This document shows, piece after piece, positions 47,104 through 54,562 of a DNA stretch of 64,000 nucleotides (positions within the stretch are counted from its first letter, which is position 1; every line of letters starts with the position of its first letter). Under the pieces are notes generated by a model. The model made no database searches. It had not been told where the DNA came from and saw only the letters and a program-made list of their open reading frames with translations. The position numbers and the translations under genes were made by a program. This stretch comes from Thiobacillus sp. (lineage in GTDB: Bacteria; Pseudomonadota; Gammaproteobacteria; Burkholderiales; Thiobacillaceae), in the NCBI GenBank assembly GCA_021166845.1, contig JAJPEP010000064.1, positions 1 to 64,000 on the forward strand. Reading direction: 5' to 3'.

Positions 47104-47974
47104 AGCGAGGCGCATCATCAAAAAACCTGCATTACTCACCCCCGTCAACCATAACCGCGACAGCGCGGGGATGACCTATGTCTATCCCGTGGTCTCGCGC
47201 CGTGCGGGCGGGGTGTCGGTGGGGATCAACCTCAATCCCAACAGCTCCTGCAACTGGGCGTGCGTGTATTGCCAGGTGCCGGGCCTGACGCGCGGCACGG
47301 CGCCCGAGATCGATCTGGCGCAGCTGGAAGCCGAGTTGCGCGCGATGCTCGCCGACATCGTCCACGGCGACTTCATGCAGACGCGCGTGCCCGAGGGCGC
47401 ACGGCGGCTGAACGACATCGCGCTGTCGGGCAACGGCGAGCCGACCAGCGCCAAGGCCTTTCCTCAGGTCATCGAGCTGATCGGCCGGGTGATGAATGAC
47501 TTCGATCTGGTCGGGAAGATCAAGCTGGTGCTGATCACCAACGGCAGCCTGGCCGACCGGCCGCGGGTGCAGGAGGGCATCGGGAAAATGGCGGCGCTGA
47601 GCGGCGAGGTATGGTTCAAGTTCGACCGCGCGACCGCCGCCGGCATGCGCAGCGTCAATCAGACGCGGGTTTCACCCGACAGGCAGTTCGAGCGGCTGGC
47701 CGTAGCCGCACGGCTGTGCCCGACCTGGCTGCAAACCTGCGTGTTCGCGCTCGACGGCAAGCCGCCATCGGAAGCGGAACAGGCGGCCTATCTGGCCGCG
47801 GTGGCGCGCATCCGGCAGCAATCGATCCCGGTACGGGGCGTGCTGCTATATGGCCTGGCGCGGCCTTCGATGCAGCCGCAGGCAGGCAGGCTGTCGGCGC
47901 TGCCCGCCGAATGGCTCGAAGCCTTCGCCGAAAAAATCCGCGCGGCCGGCTTGCCGGTCAAGGTATCGCCATGA
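47081..47974 (+). CDS. Radical SAM protein (COG0731-like)
   Basis: This 297-residue protein has the 4Fe-4S/SAM cluster motif CNWACVYCQ near residue 57, the LSGNGEPTSAKAF SAM-binding motif and LITNGSLAD. The family includes wyosine-type and uncharacterised radical SAM enzymes; the substrate here is unknown. The start is GTG at 47081, giving a 23-bp overlap with higA. A shorter start at the ATG near 47171 would keep the cluster. Coupled to acpS by ATGA. Confidence 0.85.
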   Translation: MTAEKLLKARRIIKKPALLTPVNHNRDSAGMTYVYPVVSRRAGGVSVGINLNPNSSCNWACVYCQVPGLTRGTAPEIDLAQLEAELRAMLADIVHGDFMQTRVPEGARRLNDIALSGNGEPTSAKAFPQVIELIGRVMNDFDLVGKIKLVLITNGSLADRPRVQEGIGKMAALSGEVWFKFDRATAAGMRSVNQTRVSPDRQFERLAVAARLCPTWLQTCVFALDGKPPSEAEQAAYLAAVARIRQQSIPVRGVLLYGLARPSMQPQAGRLSALPAEWLEAFAEKIRAAGLPVKVSP

Positions 47975-48375
47975 TCCACGGCATCGGCACCGACCTGCTG
48001 GACGCCGGGCGGATTCGCAGCGGCCTCGCGCGCTTTGGCGAGCCCTACGCAAACCGTATCCTCGCCCCGGCCGAATACGCAGGATATGAAGCCAGCCGCG
48101 ACCCGGCGCGCTTCCTCGCCAAATGCTTCGCCGCCAAGGAGGCGTTCGCCAAGGCCGCGGGAACCGGGCTGCGCGCGCCGGTGTCGCTGCGCAACATCGC
48201 CGTGCTGCGCGATCCGTGCGGCAAGCCCTTCCTGCAATGCGCGCCCATGCTCGCCGCCTGGCTGGCCGCGCGCGGCGTCACGGCGCATCATGTTTCGCTG
48301 TCGGACGAGGGCGGCCTGGTGCTGGCGTTTGTCGTGCTGGAGCAGTCCAATTCTTCTTCGGAGAACGCAACATGA
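47971..48375 (+). CDS. acpS: Holo-[acyl-carrier-protein] synthase
   Basis: This 134-residue phosphopantetheinyl transferase activates ACP. Signatures are IHGIGTDLLDAGRI (catalytic Asp) and FLAKCFAAKEAFAKAAGTG with the catalytic Glu. ATGA overlaps couple it to the radical SAM gene and to nagZ. Confidence 0.95.
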   Translation: MIHGIGTDLLDAGRIRSGLARFGEPYANRILAPAEYAGYEASRDPARFLAKCFAAKEAFAKAAGTGLRAPVSLRNIAVLRDPCGKPFLQCAPMLAAWLAARGVTAHHVSLSDEGGLVLAFVVLEQSNSSSENAT

Positions 48376-49451
48376 CCCTTGGCCCCTTGATGGTCGACGT
48401 GGCGGGCACCGAGCTCACCGACGACGACCGCCGCCGCCTCGCCCATCCGCTGGTCGGCGGGGTGATCCTGTTTTCCCGCAACTACCGCGATCCGGCGCAG
48501 CTGGCCGCGCTGACCGCCGAGATCCACGCGCTCAAACCCGCGCCGCTCTTGATCGGCGCCGATCAGGAGGGCGGCCGGGTGCAGCGCTTCCGCGAGGGCT
48601 TCACCCGCCTGCCGCCGATGCGCGCCTTCGGCGAAATCTGGAACGACCATCCGCAGCGCGCCCGCGAACTGGCGCGCGAAACCGGTTTCGTGCTGGCGAG
48701 CGAGCTGCGCGCGCACGGCGTCGACTTCAGCTTTGCGCCGGTGCTCGACCTGGATTACGGCGCCTCTTCGGTGATCGGCGACCGCGCCTTCCATGCCGAC
48801 CCGCACGCCGTGTTCCAGCTTGGCCAGGCCGTGATGCTCGGGATGAAGGACGCCGGCATGGCCGCCTGCGGCAAGCACTTTCCCGGCCACGGCTTCGTCA
48901 AGGCGGATTCGCACGTCGCGATCCCGGTGGACGAGCGCACCCTGGCCGACATGGCGATCGCCGACCTGGCGCCGTTCCGGCTGATGATCGAGGCGGGACT
49001 GGCCGCGATGATGCCGGCGCACGTGATCTATCCGAACGTCGACGAGCGGCCCGCCGGTTTTTCAAAAGTGTGGCTGCAAAAGCTGCTGCGCCGCCAGTTG
49101 GGCTTCGACGGCGCGATTTTCAGCGACGACCTCTGCATGGAAGCCGCCGCCGTGGCGGGCGGCGTGGTCGAGCGGGTGGCCGCGGCGCTCGACGCCGGCT
49201 GCGACATGGCGCTGGTCTGCAACCGGCCCGACCTGGCGGACGAGGTGCTGGACAATCTGAAGGTGGACTGGCCCGCCCCCGCCCGCGCGCGGCTGGCGCG
49301 CATGCACGGCCACCCGCAGCCGCCGACGCTGGTCCAGCTACGCGAATCGGCGCGCTACGTCAGCGCGTTGCACCACATCGCCGGGCTGGGGCAAAACTCC
49401 GCCGACCTCAACCTGCAAGCCGACCCGACCGATTACTGTGGCCGCGCATAA
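48372..49451 (+). CDS. nagZ: Beta-N-acetylhexosaminidase (GH3) NagZ
   Basis: This 359-residue cytoplasmic glycosidase removes GlcNAc from anhydro-muropeptides. Motifs: LIGADQEGGRVQRF, the flexible-loop catalytic segment KHFPGHGFVKADSHVAIP (His and Asp pair) and the nucleophile Asp in IFSDDLCMEAA. It works in the same recycling pathway as AmpD at 31 kb. The start overlaps acpS by 4 bp. Confidence 0.95.
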   Translation: MTLGPLMVDVAGTELTDDDRRRLAHPLVGGVILFSRNYRDPAQLAALTAEIHALKPAPLLIGADQEGGRVQRFREGFTRLPPMRAFGEIWNDHPQRARELARETGFVLASELRAHGVDFSFAPVLDLDYGASSVIGDRAFHADPHAVFQLGQAVMLGMKDAGMAACGKHFPGHGFVKADSHVAIPVDERTLADMAIADLAPFRLMIEAGLAAMMPAHVIYPNVDERPAGFSKVWLQKLLRRQLGFDGAIFSDDLCMEAAAVAGGVVERVAAALDAGCDMALVCNRPDLADEVLDNLKVDWPAPARARLARMHGHPQPPTLVQLRESARYVSALHHIAGLGQNSADLNLQADPTDYCGRA

Positions 49452-50379
49452 GCACGACCACGGCGCCGCGTCCGGCCACAGCCACCCTCACACGGCGCAA
49501 AACGGCACCCTGCTCGTCGCCCTGCTGCTGACGCTGGCCTTCGCCGGGGTCGAGGCTGCGGCCGGCTGGTGGTCGGGCTCGCTCGCGCTGCTGGCCGATG
49601 CCGCCCACATGCTCACCGACAGCTCCGCGCTGGGGCTGGCTGCCGCCGCGGCCTGGCTGGCGCGGCGTCCGCCCAGCATGCGTCATTCCTACGGCCTGAT
49701 GCGTGCGGAAGTGCTGGCGGCGCTGTTCAACAGCCTTTTGATGCTGGTGCTGATCGGTTTCATCGTGCGCGAAGCCATCGAGCGCATCGGCGCCCCGCGC
49801 GACATCGCCGGCGGCACGGTCATCACCGTCGCGGTGATCGGCCTCGCGATCAATCTCGCCGTCGCCTGGGTGCTGAGCCGCGGCGAACACACGCTCAACA
49901 GCCGCGCCGCGCTGCTGCATGTGCTGGGCGACGCGCTTGGCTCGGTGGCGGCGATCGCGGCCGGCATCGTCATCGTCGCCACCGGCTGGACCCCGATCGA
50001 CCCGCTGCTGTCCTTGCTGGTGGCGGCGCTGATTCTGGTTTCGGCGCTGCGCCTGCTGCGCGAGGTCGTGCACGTGCTGATGGAGGGCGTGCCGCTCGAT
50101 CTCCGGCTCGACGCCATCGGCCAGGATCTGGCCGGGCTCGACGGCGTGCTGCGGGTGCATGACCTGCACGTGTGGACGCTTTCGTCCGACACCATCGCGC
50201 TGTCGGCCCACCTGGAAATCCGCAGCCTGACCGACTGGCCGGGCATCCTCGCCGCCGCACGCCAGCTGATGGACACGCGGCACGGCATCCACCACGTCAC
50301 GCTGCAACCCGAGGCGCTGGCCGCACAACCGCTCCTGCGCGGCGACTGGCCCCCTCGCGCAGGCGGCTTGCAAGGATAA
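49438..50379 (+). CDS. Cation diffusion facilitator, CzcD/ZitB-like
   Basis: This 313-residue metal/proton antiporter has six predicted helices. Helix II carries ADAAHMLTDSSAL and helix V LLHVLGDALGSV, the paired HxxxD transport-site motifs of zinc-type CDFs. The N-terminus is His-rich (HKHDHGAASGHSHPH). A cytoplasmic C-terminal domain follows (DLHVWTLSSD). The start is GTG inside the last codons of nagZ (14-bp overlap). Substrate is likely Zn2+ or Co2+, by family. Confidence 0.9.
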   Translation: MAAHKHDHGAASGHSHPHTAQNGTLLVALLLTLAFAGVEAAAGWWSGSLALLADAAHMLTDSSALGLAAAAAWLARRPPSMRHSYGLMRAEVLAALFNSLLMLVLIGFIVREAIERIGAPRDIAGGTVITVAVIGLAINLAVAWVLSRGEHTLNSRAALLHVLGDALGSVAAIAAGIVIVATGWTPIDPLLSLLVAALILVSALRLLREVVHVLMEGVPLDLRLDAIGQDLAGLDGVLRVHDLHVWTLSSDTIALSAHLEIRSLTDWPGILAAARQLMDTRHGIHHVTLQPEALAAQPLLRGDWPPRAGGLQG

Positions 50380-50596
50380 ACGCAGGGCCAGACGCGGATC
50401 GTTCGCCCGATGGCTGGTTCGCCGCGGTGTAGGCCGCGCACAGTCGAGAATGAAGCATTCACCTCGCCCTCCCGGACTCGGCTAATCGGCTGAGTCACAC
50501 GCCCCCGCGCGCCGCGCTGAACCAGCGCGCATTCGCCATGCCCGCTGTTCTGTAGGACTCCATCCGCCCTCTTTTGCAAATATTTGCCGCCACCGC
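50380..50596. other. Intergenic stretch, no gene supported
   Basis: These 217 bp between the CDF gene and the hemP promoter contain one small stem, GCGCTG-AAC-CAGCGC near 50515, without a T-run. No coding region or regulatory motif beyond that is supported. Confidence 0.4.
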
Positions 50597-50624
50597 TTGA
50601 CACATTAATGAGAATGGTTATCAT
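50597..50624 (+). promoter_or_regulatory. hemP promoter overlapped by Fur box
   Basis: TTGACA (50597-50602) and TATCAT (50619-50624) are 16 bp apart. TGAGAATGGTTATCA (50609-50623) matches the 7-1-7 Fur core TGATAAT-N-ATTATCA at 12 of 14 positions and covers the spacer and -10, so Fur-Fe2+ binding would block RNA polymerase. Confidence 0.85.
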
Positions 50625-50643
50625 TCGCCAAACACAAACATAC

Positions 50644-50862
50644 ATGAAACCCGATCAAGCCAAACCAGACGCCCAAGCCATGCAAACGCAAACACCTTCA
50701 TCCCTCGATTCTCCGGCCGAGCCCGGCGCGCGAACTTTTCTGCCGGGCACCATCCCGACGGACTACTTATTCCAGGGCAATCAGGAAATCCTGATCAGCC
50801 ATAACGGCGAGCACTATCGCCTGCGCATCACCAAGAACGGCAAACTGATTCTCACCAAGTAA
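50644..50862 (+). CDS. hemP: Hemin uptake protein HemP
   Basis: This 72-residue protein has the HemP signature in its C-terminal 32 residues (LFQGNQEILISHNGEHYRLR and then KNGKLILTK). HemP/HmuP proteins are small beta-rich regulators or accessories of haem and iron uptake genes. The N-terminal half is polar and variable. The leader is very short and without a good ribosome-binding site, so a downstream ATG at 50680 is an alternative start. Confidence 0.9.
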   Translation: MKPDQAKPDAQAMQTQTPSSLDSPAEPGARTFLPGTIPTDYLFQGNQEILISHNGEHYRLRITKNGKLILTK

Positions 50863-50933
50863 GTCCGCCACCGCACCACCCGCCCGCCAACGCGCAAAGC
50901 GCCAGCCAGCCACCTAAACCCAAGGAGACCGGC

Positions 50934-51182
50934 ATGTCCGCACCGCAATATCACGACACCCCCGACATCGTCATCGCCGCCACGCGCTGGCTGATGCGCC
51001 GCTACCGGCGAACCGGCTGCCGCAAGCTCGCCCGCATGGTCGAGCAGCACCTGCGCTGGATGGAATCCTATGCGTCGAATTCGCAGCTTGCTGATGCCTG
51101 TCGGCGTCTGTCGTGCGAGTGGCGCGCGGTCTCGCGCACCCCCGAGGCCGTCAACGCCACCCCGCAATCCACCGTCCACTAA
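50934..51182 (+). CDS. Small protein of unknown function in hemP unit
   Basis: This 82-residue, basic, helical protein has RWLMRRYRRTGCRKLARMVE then QHLRWM in the middle. AAGGAG precedes the ATG at good spacing. It is 71 bp after hemP and probably iron-regulated with it. No domain is recognised. Confidence 0.65.
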   Translation: MSAPQYHDTPDIVIAATRWLMRRYRRTGCRKLARMVEQHLRWMESYASNSQLADACRRLSCEWRAVSRTPEAVNATPQSTVH

Positions 51183-51192
51183 AGGAATCATC

Positions 51193-51651
51193 ATGCGAAC
51201 CTCCCCCACTGCTTCGCTTCTGGTCGCCGCGCTGGTGATGCTGCGCCGCCCCTGTGCGCGCAACAAGGCCACCGCCCAATTGCTGCTCGAGCGCGCGGCC
51301 GAACACAGCGAACTCACACCCGCCGAGCGCGAGGCCTGCCTCAATCTCGCCGAGGATCTGGATATCGAGCGCCCCGAGCCCGCCTTGATTCGCACGCCCC
51401 GGCCGGCTGCGCCGCTCCTGGTTAAACCGCAAGGGGCAGACCGTGGTTGTATAGACGCCAACGCGTCAACAACCACGCTCACCGGCCGGGGAGCCGAGCA
51501 CAGCCGCCGCTTGAGCCTGGTTCCCGGTTTGTCCTTCGCCCCCGACACGGAAGGTGCTCCCGCACGGCTCCATCGTGTACGTGCCCGAAACGGCTGCCGC
51601 CGCCCCGACCGATGCGACGGATCGGGGCGGCCTCTGACGCCCATGCCGTAG
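51193..51651 (+). CDS. Small protein interrupted or extended by REP-like element
   Basis: This 152-residue frame begins 10 bp after the previous stop with AAAGGA as ribosome-binding site. The first 65 residues (MRTSPTASLLVAALVMLRRP, then helical with LTPAEREACLNLAEDL) look like genuine coding sequence. The remainder runs through a palindromic repeat (51427-51480) and then low-quality sequence, so the native protein probably ended earlier. Function unknown. Confidence 0.5.
   Translation: MRTSPTASLLVAALVMLRRPCARNKATAQLLLERAAEHSELTPAEREACLNLAEDLDIERPEPALIRTPRPAAPLLVKPQGADRGCIDANASTTTLTGRGAEHSRRLSLVPGLSFAPDTEGAPARLHRVRARNGCRRPDRCDGSGRPLTPMP
51427..51480 (+). repeat. REP-like palindrome, same family as the 43.6-kb array
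   Basis: CCGCAAGGGG is followed by GTGGTTGT (51443-51450), an inner stem GACGC-CAAC-GCGTC (51454-51467) and ACAACCAC (51469-51476). The outer arms and the CCGCAAGGGG prefix are shared with 43657-43706, whereas the inner stem differs but still pairs. It lies within the reading frame of the 51193 gene. Confidence 0.8.
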
Positions 51652-51724
51652 CGGGTTGCCCAGCTCGCGCCCTGGTTGAAAGCCGGGGCCTCATTTCAGG
51701 ACAAAAACATCATAAAAACTTTTC

Positions 51725-51763
51725 TTGCGCCTGATAACCATTCTCGTTTATGATTAAAATCAT
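51725..51763 (+). promoter_or_regulatory. Promoter and Fur box of the Ftr operon
   Basis: TTGCGC (51725-51730) and TATGAT (51749-51754) are 18 bp apart. TGATAACCATTCTCG (51732-51746) matches the Fur 7-1-7 core at 11 of 14 positions. Directly downstream a perfect palindrome ATGATT-AA-AATCAT (51750-51763) covers the -10 and start region and may be a second operator. Confidence 0.75.
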
Positions 51764-51797
51764 GAACCCGCCCCATCCGCGGTGATGCGGGACGATT

Positions 51798-51905
51798 TCG
51801 GGATCGGCTTTGCGTGCCGATCGAGCATGCCGGCGAGCGTTATCCATTGCGCTAACCCGCAACGGCAAGCCGATCCCGACGAAACAAACCCGGCCCGTCC
51901 GGGTT
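51798..51905 (+). promoter_or_regulatory. Structured 5' leader of the Ftr operon
   Basis: A 13-bp perfect inverted repeat (TCGGGATCGGCTT at 51798-51810, AAGCCGATCCCGA at 51867-51879) would form a long stem closing a 56-nt interior. A second hairpin AACCCGG-CCCGT-CCGGGTT follows at 51887-51905. There is no T-run, so a simple terminator is unlikely. The untranslated leader is about 220 nt. Confidence 0.55.
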
Positions 51906-51984
51906 CAGCAAGCCAACGGGCTCTCCGCCCCAGTAGCCAGCCAACGCAATTTTTTCATTGGCCCCAACTGAGAAGGAGAAGTTC

Positions 51985-52539
51985 ATGGCTATCGTTCGCC
52001 ACCTGTCCGCCCTGGCCCTTGCCGCCAGCCTGTCCACCGCCGCCCTGGCGGCGGAATACCCCATCGGCGCCCCGCAGCAGCGCAGCGGCATGGAAATCGC
52101 CGGCGTCTACCTGCAGCCGGTGGAGATGGAATCCGTGATGGGCCATCAGATGCTGCCCGCCAGCCAGGCGGACGTGCACCTGGAGGCCGACATCCGCGCT
52201 CTGGGCAACAATCCCAACGGCTTCGCCGAGGGCGACTGGATTCCCTACCTGCTGGTGAAGTACGAGGTCTGCAAGCAGGGCGGCGAGTGCATCAAGGGCG
52301 ACTTCCTGCCCATGGTGGCCTCCGACGGCCCGCACTACGGCGACAACGTCAAGCTGATGGGGCCCGGCAAGTACCGCGTCAAGTTCAGCATCCTGCCGCC
52401 CAACGACGAAGGCAACCACGCCGGCCACCACTTCCACCGCCACACCGACCGCCTCACCGGCGTGCGGCCCTGGTTCAAGCGGTTCACCGTGGAATGGGAC
52501 TTCACCTTCGCCGGCATCGGCAAGCGGGGGGGCTATTGA
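51985..52539 (+). CDS. ftrA: P19/Tpd-type periplasmic iron-binding protein (FtrA-like)
   Basis: This 184-residue protein has a signal peptide (MAIVRHLSALALAASLSTAA) and the immunoglobulin-like P19 fold of high-affinity ferrous iron systems. Candidate metal ligands are the Glu/Met/His in VEMESVMGHQM, the His in SDGPHYGDNV and the His cluster NHAGHHFHRHTD. It starts after AAGGAG. It is the first gene of an operon resembling Bordetella ftrABCD and abuts the porin gene. Confidence 0.92.
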   Translation: MAIVRHLSALALAASLSTAALAAEYPIGAPQQRSGMEIAGVYLQPVEMESVMGHQMLPASQADVHLEADIRALGNNPNGFAEGDWIPYLLVKYEVCKQGGECIKGDFLPMVASDGPHYGDNVKLMGPGKYRVKFSILPPNDEGNHAGHHFHRHTDRLTGVRPWFKRFTVEWDFTFAGIGKRGGY

Positions 52540-54002
52540 TGCGCGCCCTGAAACCCCTGATCCTGGCCATGGCCCTGGCCGGCAGCACAAGCGTCGGCGC
52601 GGCCGAATTGCCCGTCGAAGTGGTCCAGGCCCTGCAACAGATGCAGGAACGCCTCGCCCACCTGGAGGCGCGCAACGCCGAGCTGGAGCGTCAACTGGCC
52701 GCCCCGCCCGCCGCCGCCCTGGAAACCCGGGTGAAGCAGCTGGAAAGCGCCAATGCCAAGCTGGAAGAGGCCGTGACCAGCGACCGCCTGTCCCAGGATG
52801 AACCGGAGATCGCCACCCGACTGAAGGCCGTGGAATTCCAGGCCCTGGGCATGCAGAAACAGGCGCGCATGGTGGATGCCCTGGAGGGCATTGCCGCCGG
52901 CGTGTCCTTCACCACCGTGGCGCAACACGCCAACGGCGGCGCCACCACCACGGGCGACGCGGAAAGCGAACTCTCGTGGCGCGGCGACGCCCAGGTGAGC
53001 CTGCCCGGCGGCAGCCTTGGCAACACCGAAGGCAGCCTGTTCTTCCACTTCCGCATGGGCCAGGGCGACGGTCTGGCGAGCCTCAACTCCATGTTCTCGG
53101 TGCCCAACGCCACCGCCTTCCAATTGGGCGGCGTGAGCCAGGCCGACGACGCCTCGCCTATCCTGGCCCAGGCCTGGTACCAGCTTTCGGTGCCGCTGGA
53201 CGAGAAACCCCTGGACCGGAGCCGGCAGCACCTGGAGCTCAACTTCGGCAAGATCGACCCGTTCCTGTTTTTCGACCAGAACGCCGCCGCCGATGACGAG
53301 ACGGTGCGCTTCATGAATCTGGCCTTCGTGCACAACCCGCTGCTGGACGCGGGCGGCGGCGCCGGCGTGGACGCCTATGGCTTCACCCCCGGCGTGCGGC
53401 TGGCCTATTTCGACGACACCCAGGCACCCCTGGGCTGGGGCGTATCCCTCGGCGTGTTCGGCTCCGACAGCGGCGCGGCCTTCAGCGACAGCCTGCAACA
53501 GCCCTTCATCATCCTCCAGGCGGAGTCCGCGCAGCGCTTCTTCGGCGGGCTGGCCGGCAACTACCGCGTCTATGCCTGGCGCAACGGCCGCGCCACGCAC
53601 CTCGACGGCGCCACCCTGGAGGCGCAGAGCGGCTGGGGCGTGTCCGCCGACCAGCGCGTAGGCGACGGCATCACCCTGTGGGGACGCTACGGCCACGGCA
53701 TGCAGGGCAACCCGGCTTTCGACCGGGCGCTCACCCTGGGCGCGGAATTCTCCGGCAACTACTGGGATCGCGGTGCCGACGGCGTCGGCCTGGCCGTGGG
53801 CTGGCTCGCCGCCTCGGACAGCTACAAAACCGCCAACCCCGCCCTCTCCGGCGCCGAGCAACTCGCCGAGCTGTACTACCGTTGGCGCGTGAACCCGCAG
53901 TTCGAGCTGTCCCCGGATTATCAATTCATCCGCCGCGCCGGGGCCGACGGCAGCGCGGACGACGCCCACATCCTGGGCTTGCGCGCCCAGCTCACATTCT
54001 GA
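52539..54002 (+). CDS. OprB-like outer-membrane porin with coiled-coil N-terminus
   Basis: This 487-residue protein has a signal peptide (MRALKPLILAMALAGSTSVG), a coiled coil at about residues 28-90 and an OprB-type barrel (FHFRMGQGDGLASLN, ELNFGKIDPFLFFDQNAA) ending in Phe (LRAQLTF). The ATG overlaps the ftrA stop by 1 bp. Classical FtrABCD operons lack a porin; here it may let metal complexes into the periplasm or tether the envelope. Its solute is unknown. Confidence 0.8.
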   Translation: MRALKPLILAMALAGSTSVGAAELPVEVVQALQQMQERLAHLEARNAELERQLAAPPAAALETRVKQLESANAKLEEAVTSDRLSQDEPEIATRLKAVEFQALGMQKQARMVDALEGIAAGVSFTTVAQHANGGATTTGDAESELSWRGDAQVSLPGGSLGNTEGSLFFHFRMGQGDGLASLNSMFSVPNATAFQLGGVSQADDASPILAQAWYQLSVPLDEKPLDRSRQHLELNFGKIDPFLFFDQNAAADDETVRFMNLAFVHNPLLDAGGGAGVDAYGFTPGVRLAYFDDTQAPLGWGVSLGVFGSDSGAAFSDSLQQPFIILQAESAQRFFGGLAGNYRVYAWRNGRATHLDGATLEAQSGWGVSADQRVGDGITLWGRYGHGMQGNPAFDRALTLGAEFSGNYWDRGADGVGLAVGWLAASDSYKTANPALSGAEQLAELYYRWRVNPQFELSPDYQFIRRAGADGSADDAHILGLRAQLTF

Positions 54003-54012
54003 GACAGACATC

Positions 54013-54342
54013 ATGAAACACCGGCTCATCCGCCCGCTCCTCCTCGCCGCCCTGTATGCCGGGGCGGCCCACGCCGATCTGCCCACTTATACGGTGGTGG
54101 CGAAGGACGGACGGCTTCAGCCGGCCACCCTGGCGGTCCCCGCCGGGGTGCGCTTCAAGATCGTCATCAAGAACGAGGGGCGCGAGCCCATCGAATTCGA
54201 GAGCCTGCAACTCAGGAAGGAAAAAGTGCTGGCCCCCGGCGCCCGGTCCTTCGTGGTCATCGCTCCGCTGAAACCGGGCGAATACGACTTCTTCGACGAA
54301 TTCCATCCCGACACCTCAAAAGGCCGCATCGTCGCGCAATAA
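54013..54342 (+). CDS. ftrB: Periplasmic cupredoxin-like protein (FtrB-like)
   Basis: This 109-residue protein has a signal peptide ending AAHA and a cupredoxin fold (LPTYTVVAKDGRLQPATLAV, IEFESLQLRKEKVLAPG, PGEYDFFDEFHPD). The typical copper Cys is absent and a late His is present, as in FtrB-type proteins that assist oxidation of Fe2+ before Ftr1 transport. It lies 10 bp after the porin gene. Confidence 0.85.
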   Translation: MKHRLIRPLLLAALYAGAAHADLPTYTVVAKDGRLQPATLAVPAGVRFKIVIKNEGREPIEFESLQLRKEKVLAPGARSFVVIAPLKPGEYDFFDEFHPDTSKGRIVAQ

Positions 54343-54352
54343 GAAACCCGCC

Positions 54353-54562
54353 ATGACCCAAGTCCTGCTCGCCGATGCCCTCGATCCCCTCATGCGCCAC
54401 CGTTTGACCGGTTGCCTGCATTCCGACCGCCACGCAGCGCACCTGCTCGATCGGTTGACCGGGCAGCCGGATCTGGACTACGACACCCGCTGCCTGTGCG
54501 GGCGCATGGGCGAGGCGCTGGAGGCCGTTCGGGGTGGGGCAGGAGGGCGTCGCGATGTGTGA
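54353..54562 (+). CDS. Small cytoplasmic protein of unknown function
   Basis: This 69-residue helical protein with two Cys in DTRCLCGRMGEALEAV starts 10 bp after ftrB and overlaps the next start by 8 bp, so it is translated as part of the operon. No family is recognised. The Cys, His and Asp content could suit metal binding, but that is speculation. Confidence 0.6.
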   Translation: MTQVLLADALDPLMRHRLTGCLHSDRHAAHLLDRLTGQPDLDYDTRCLCGRMGEALEAVRGGAGGRRDV

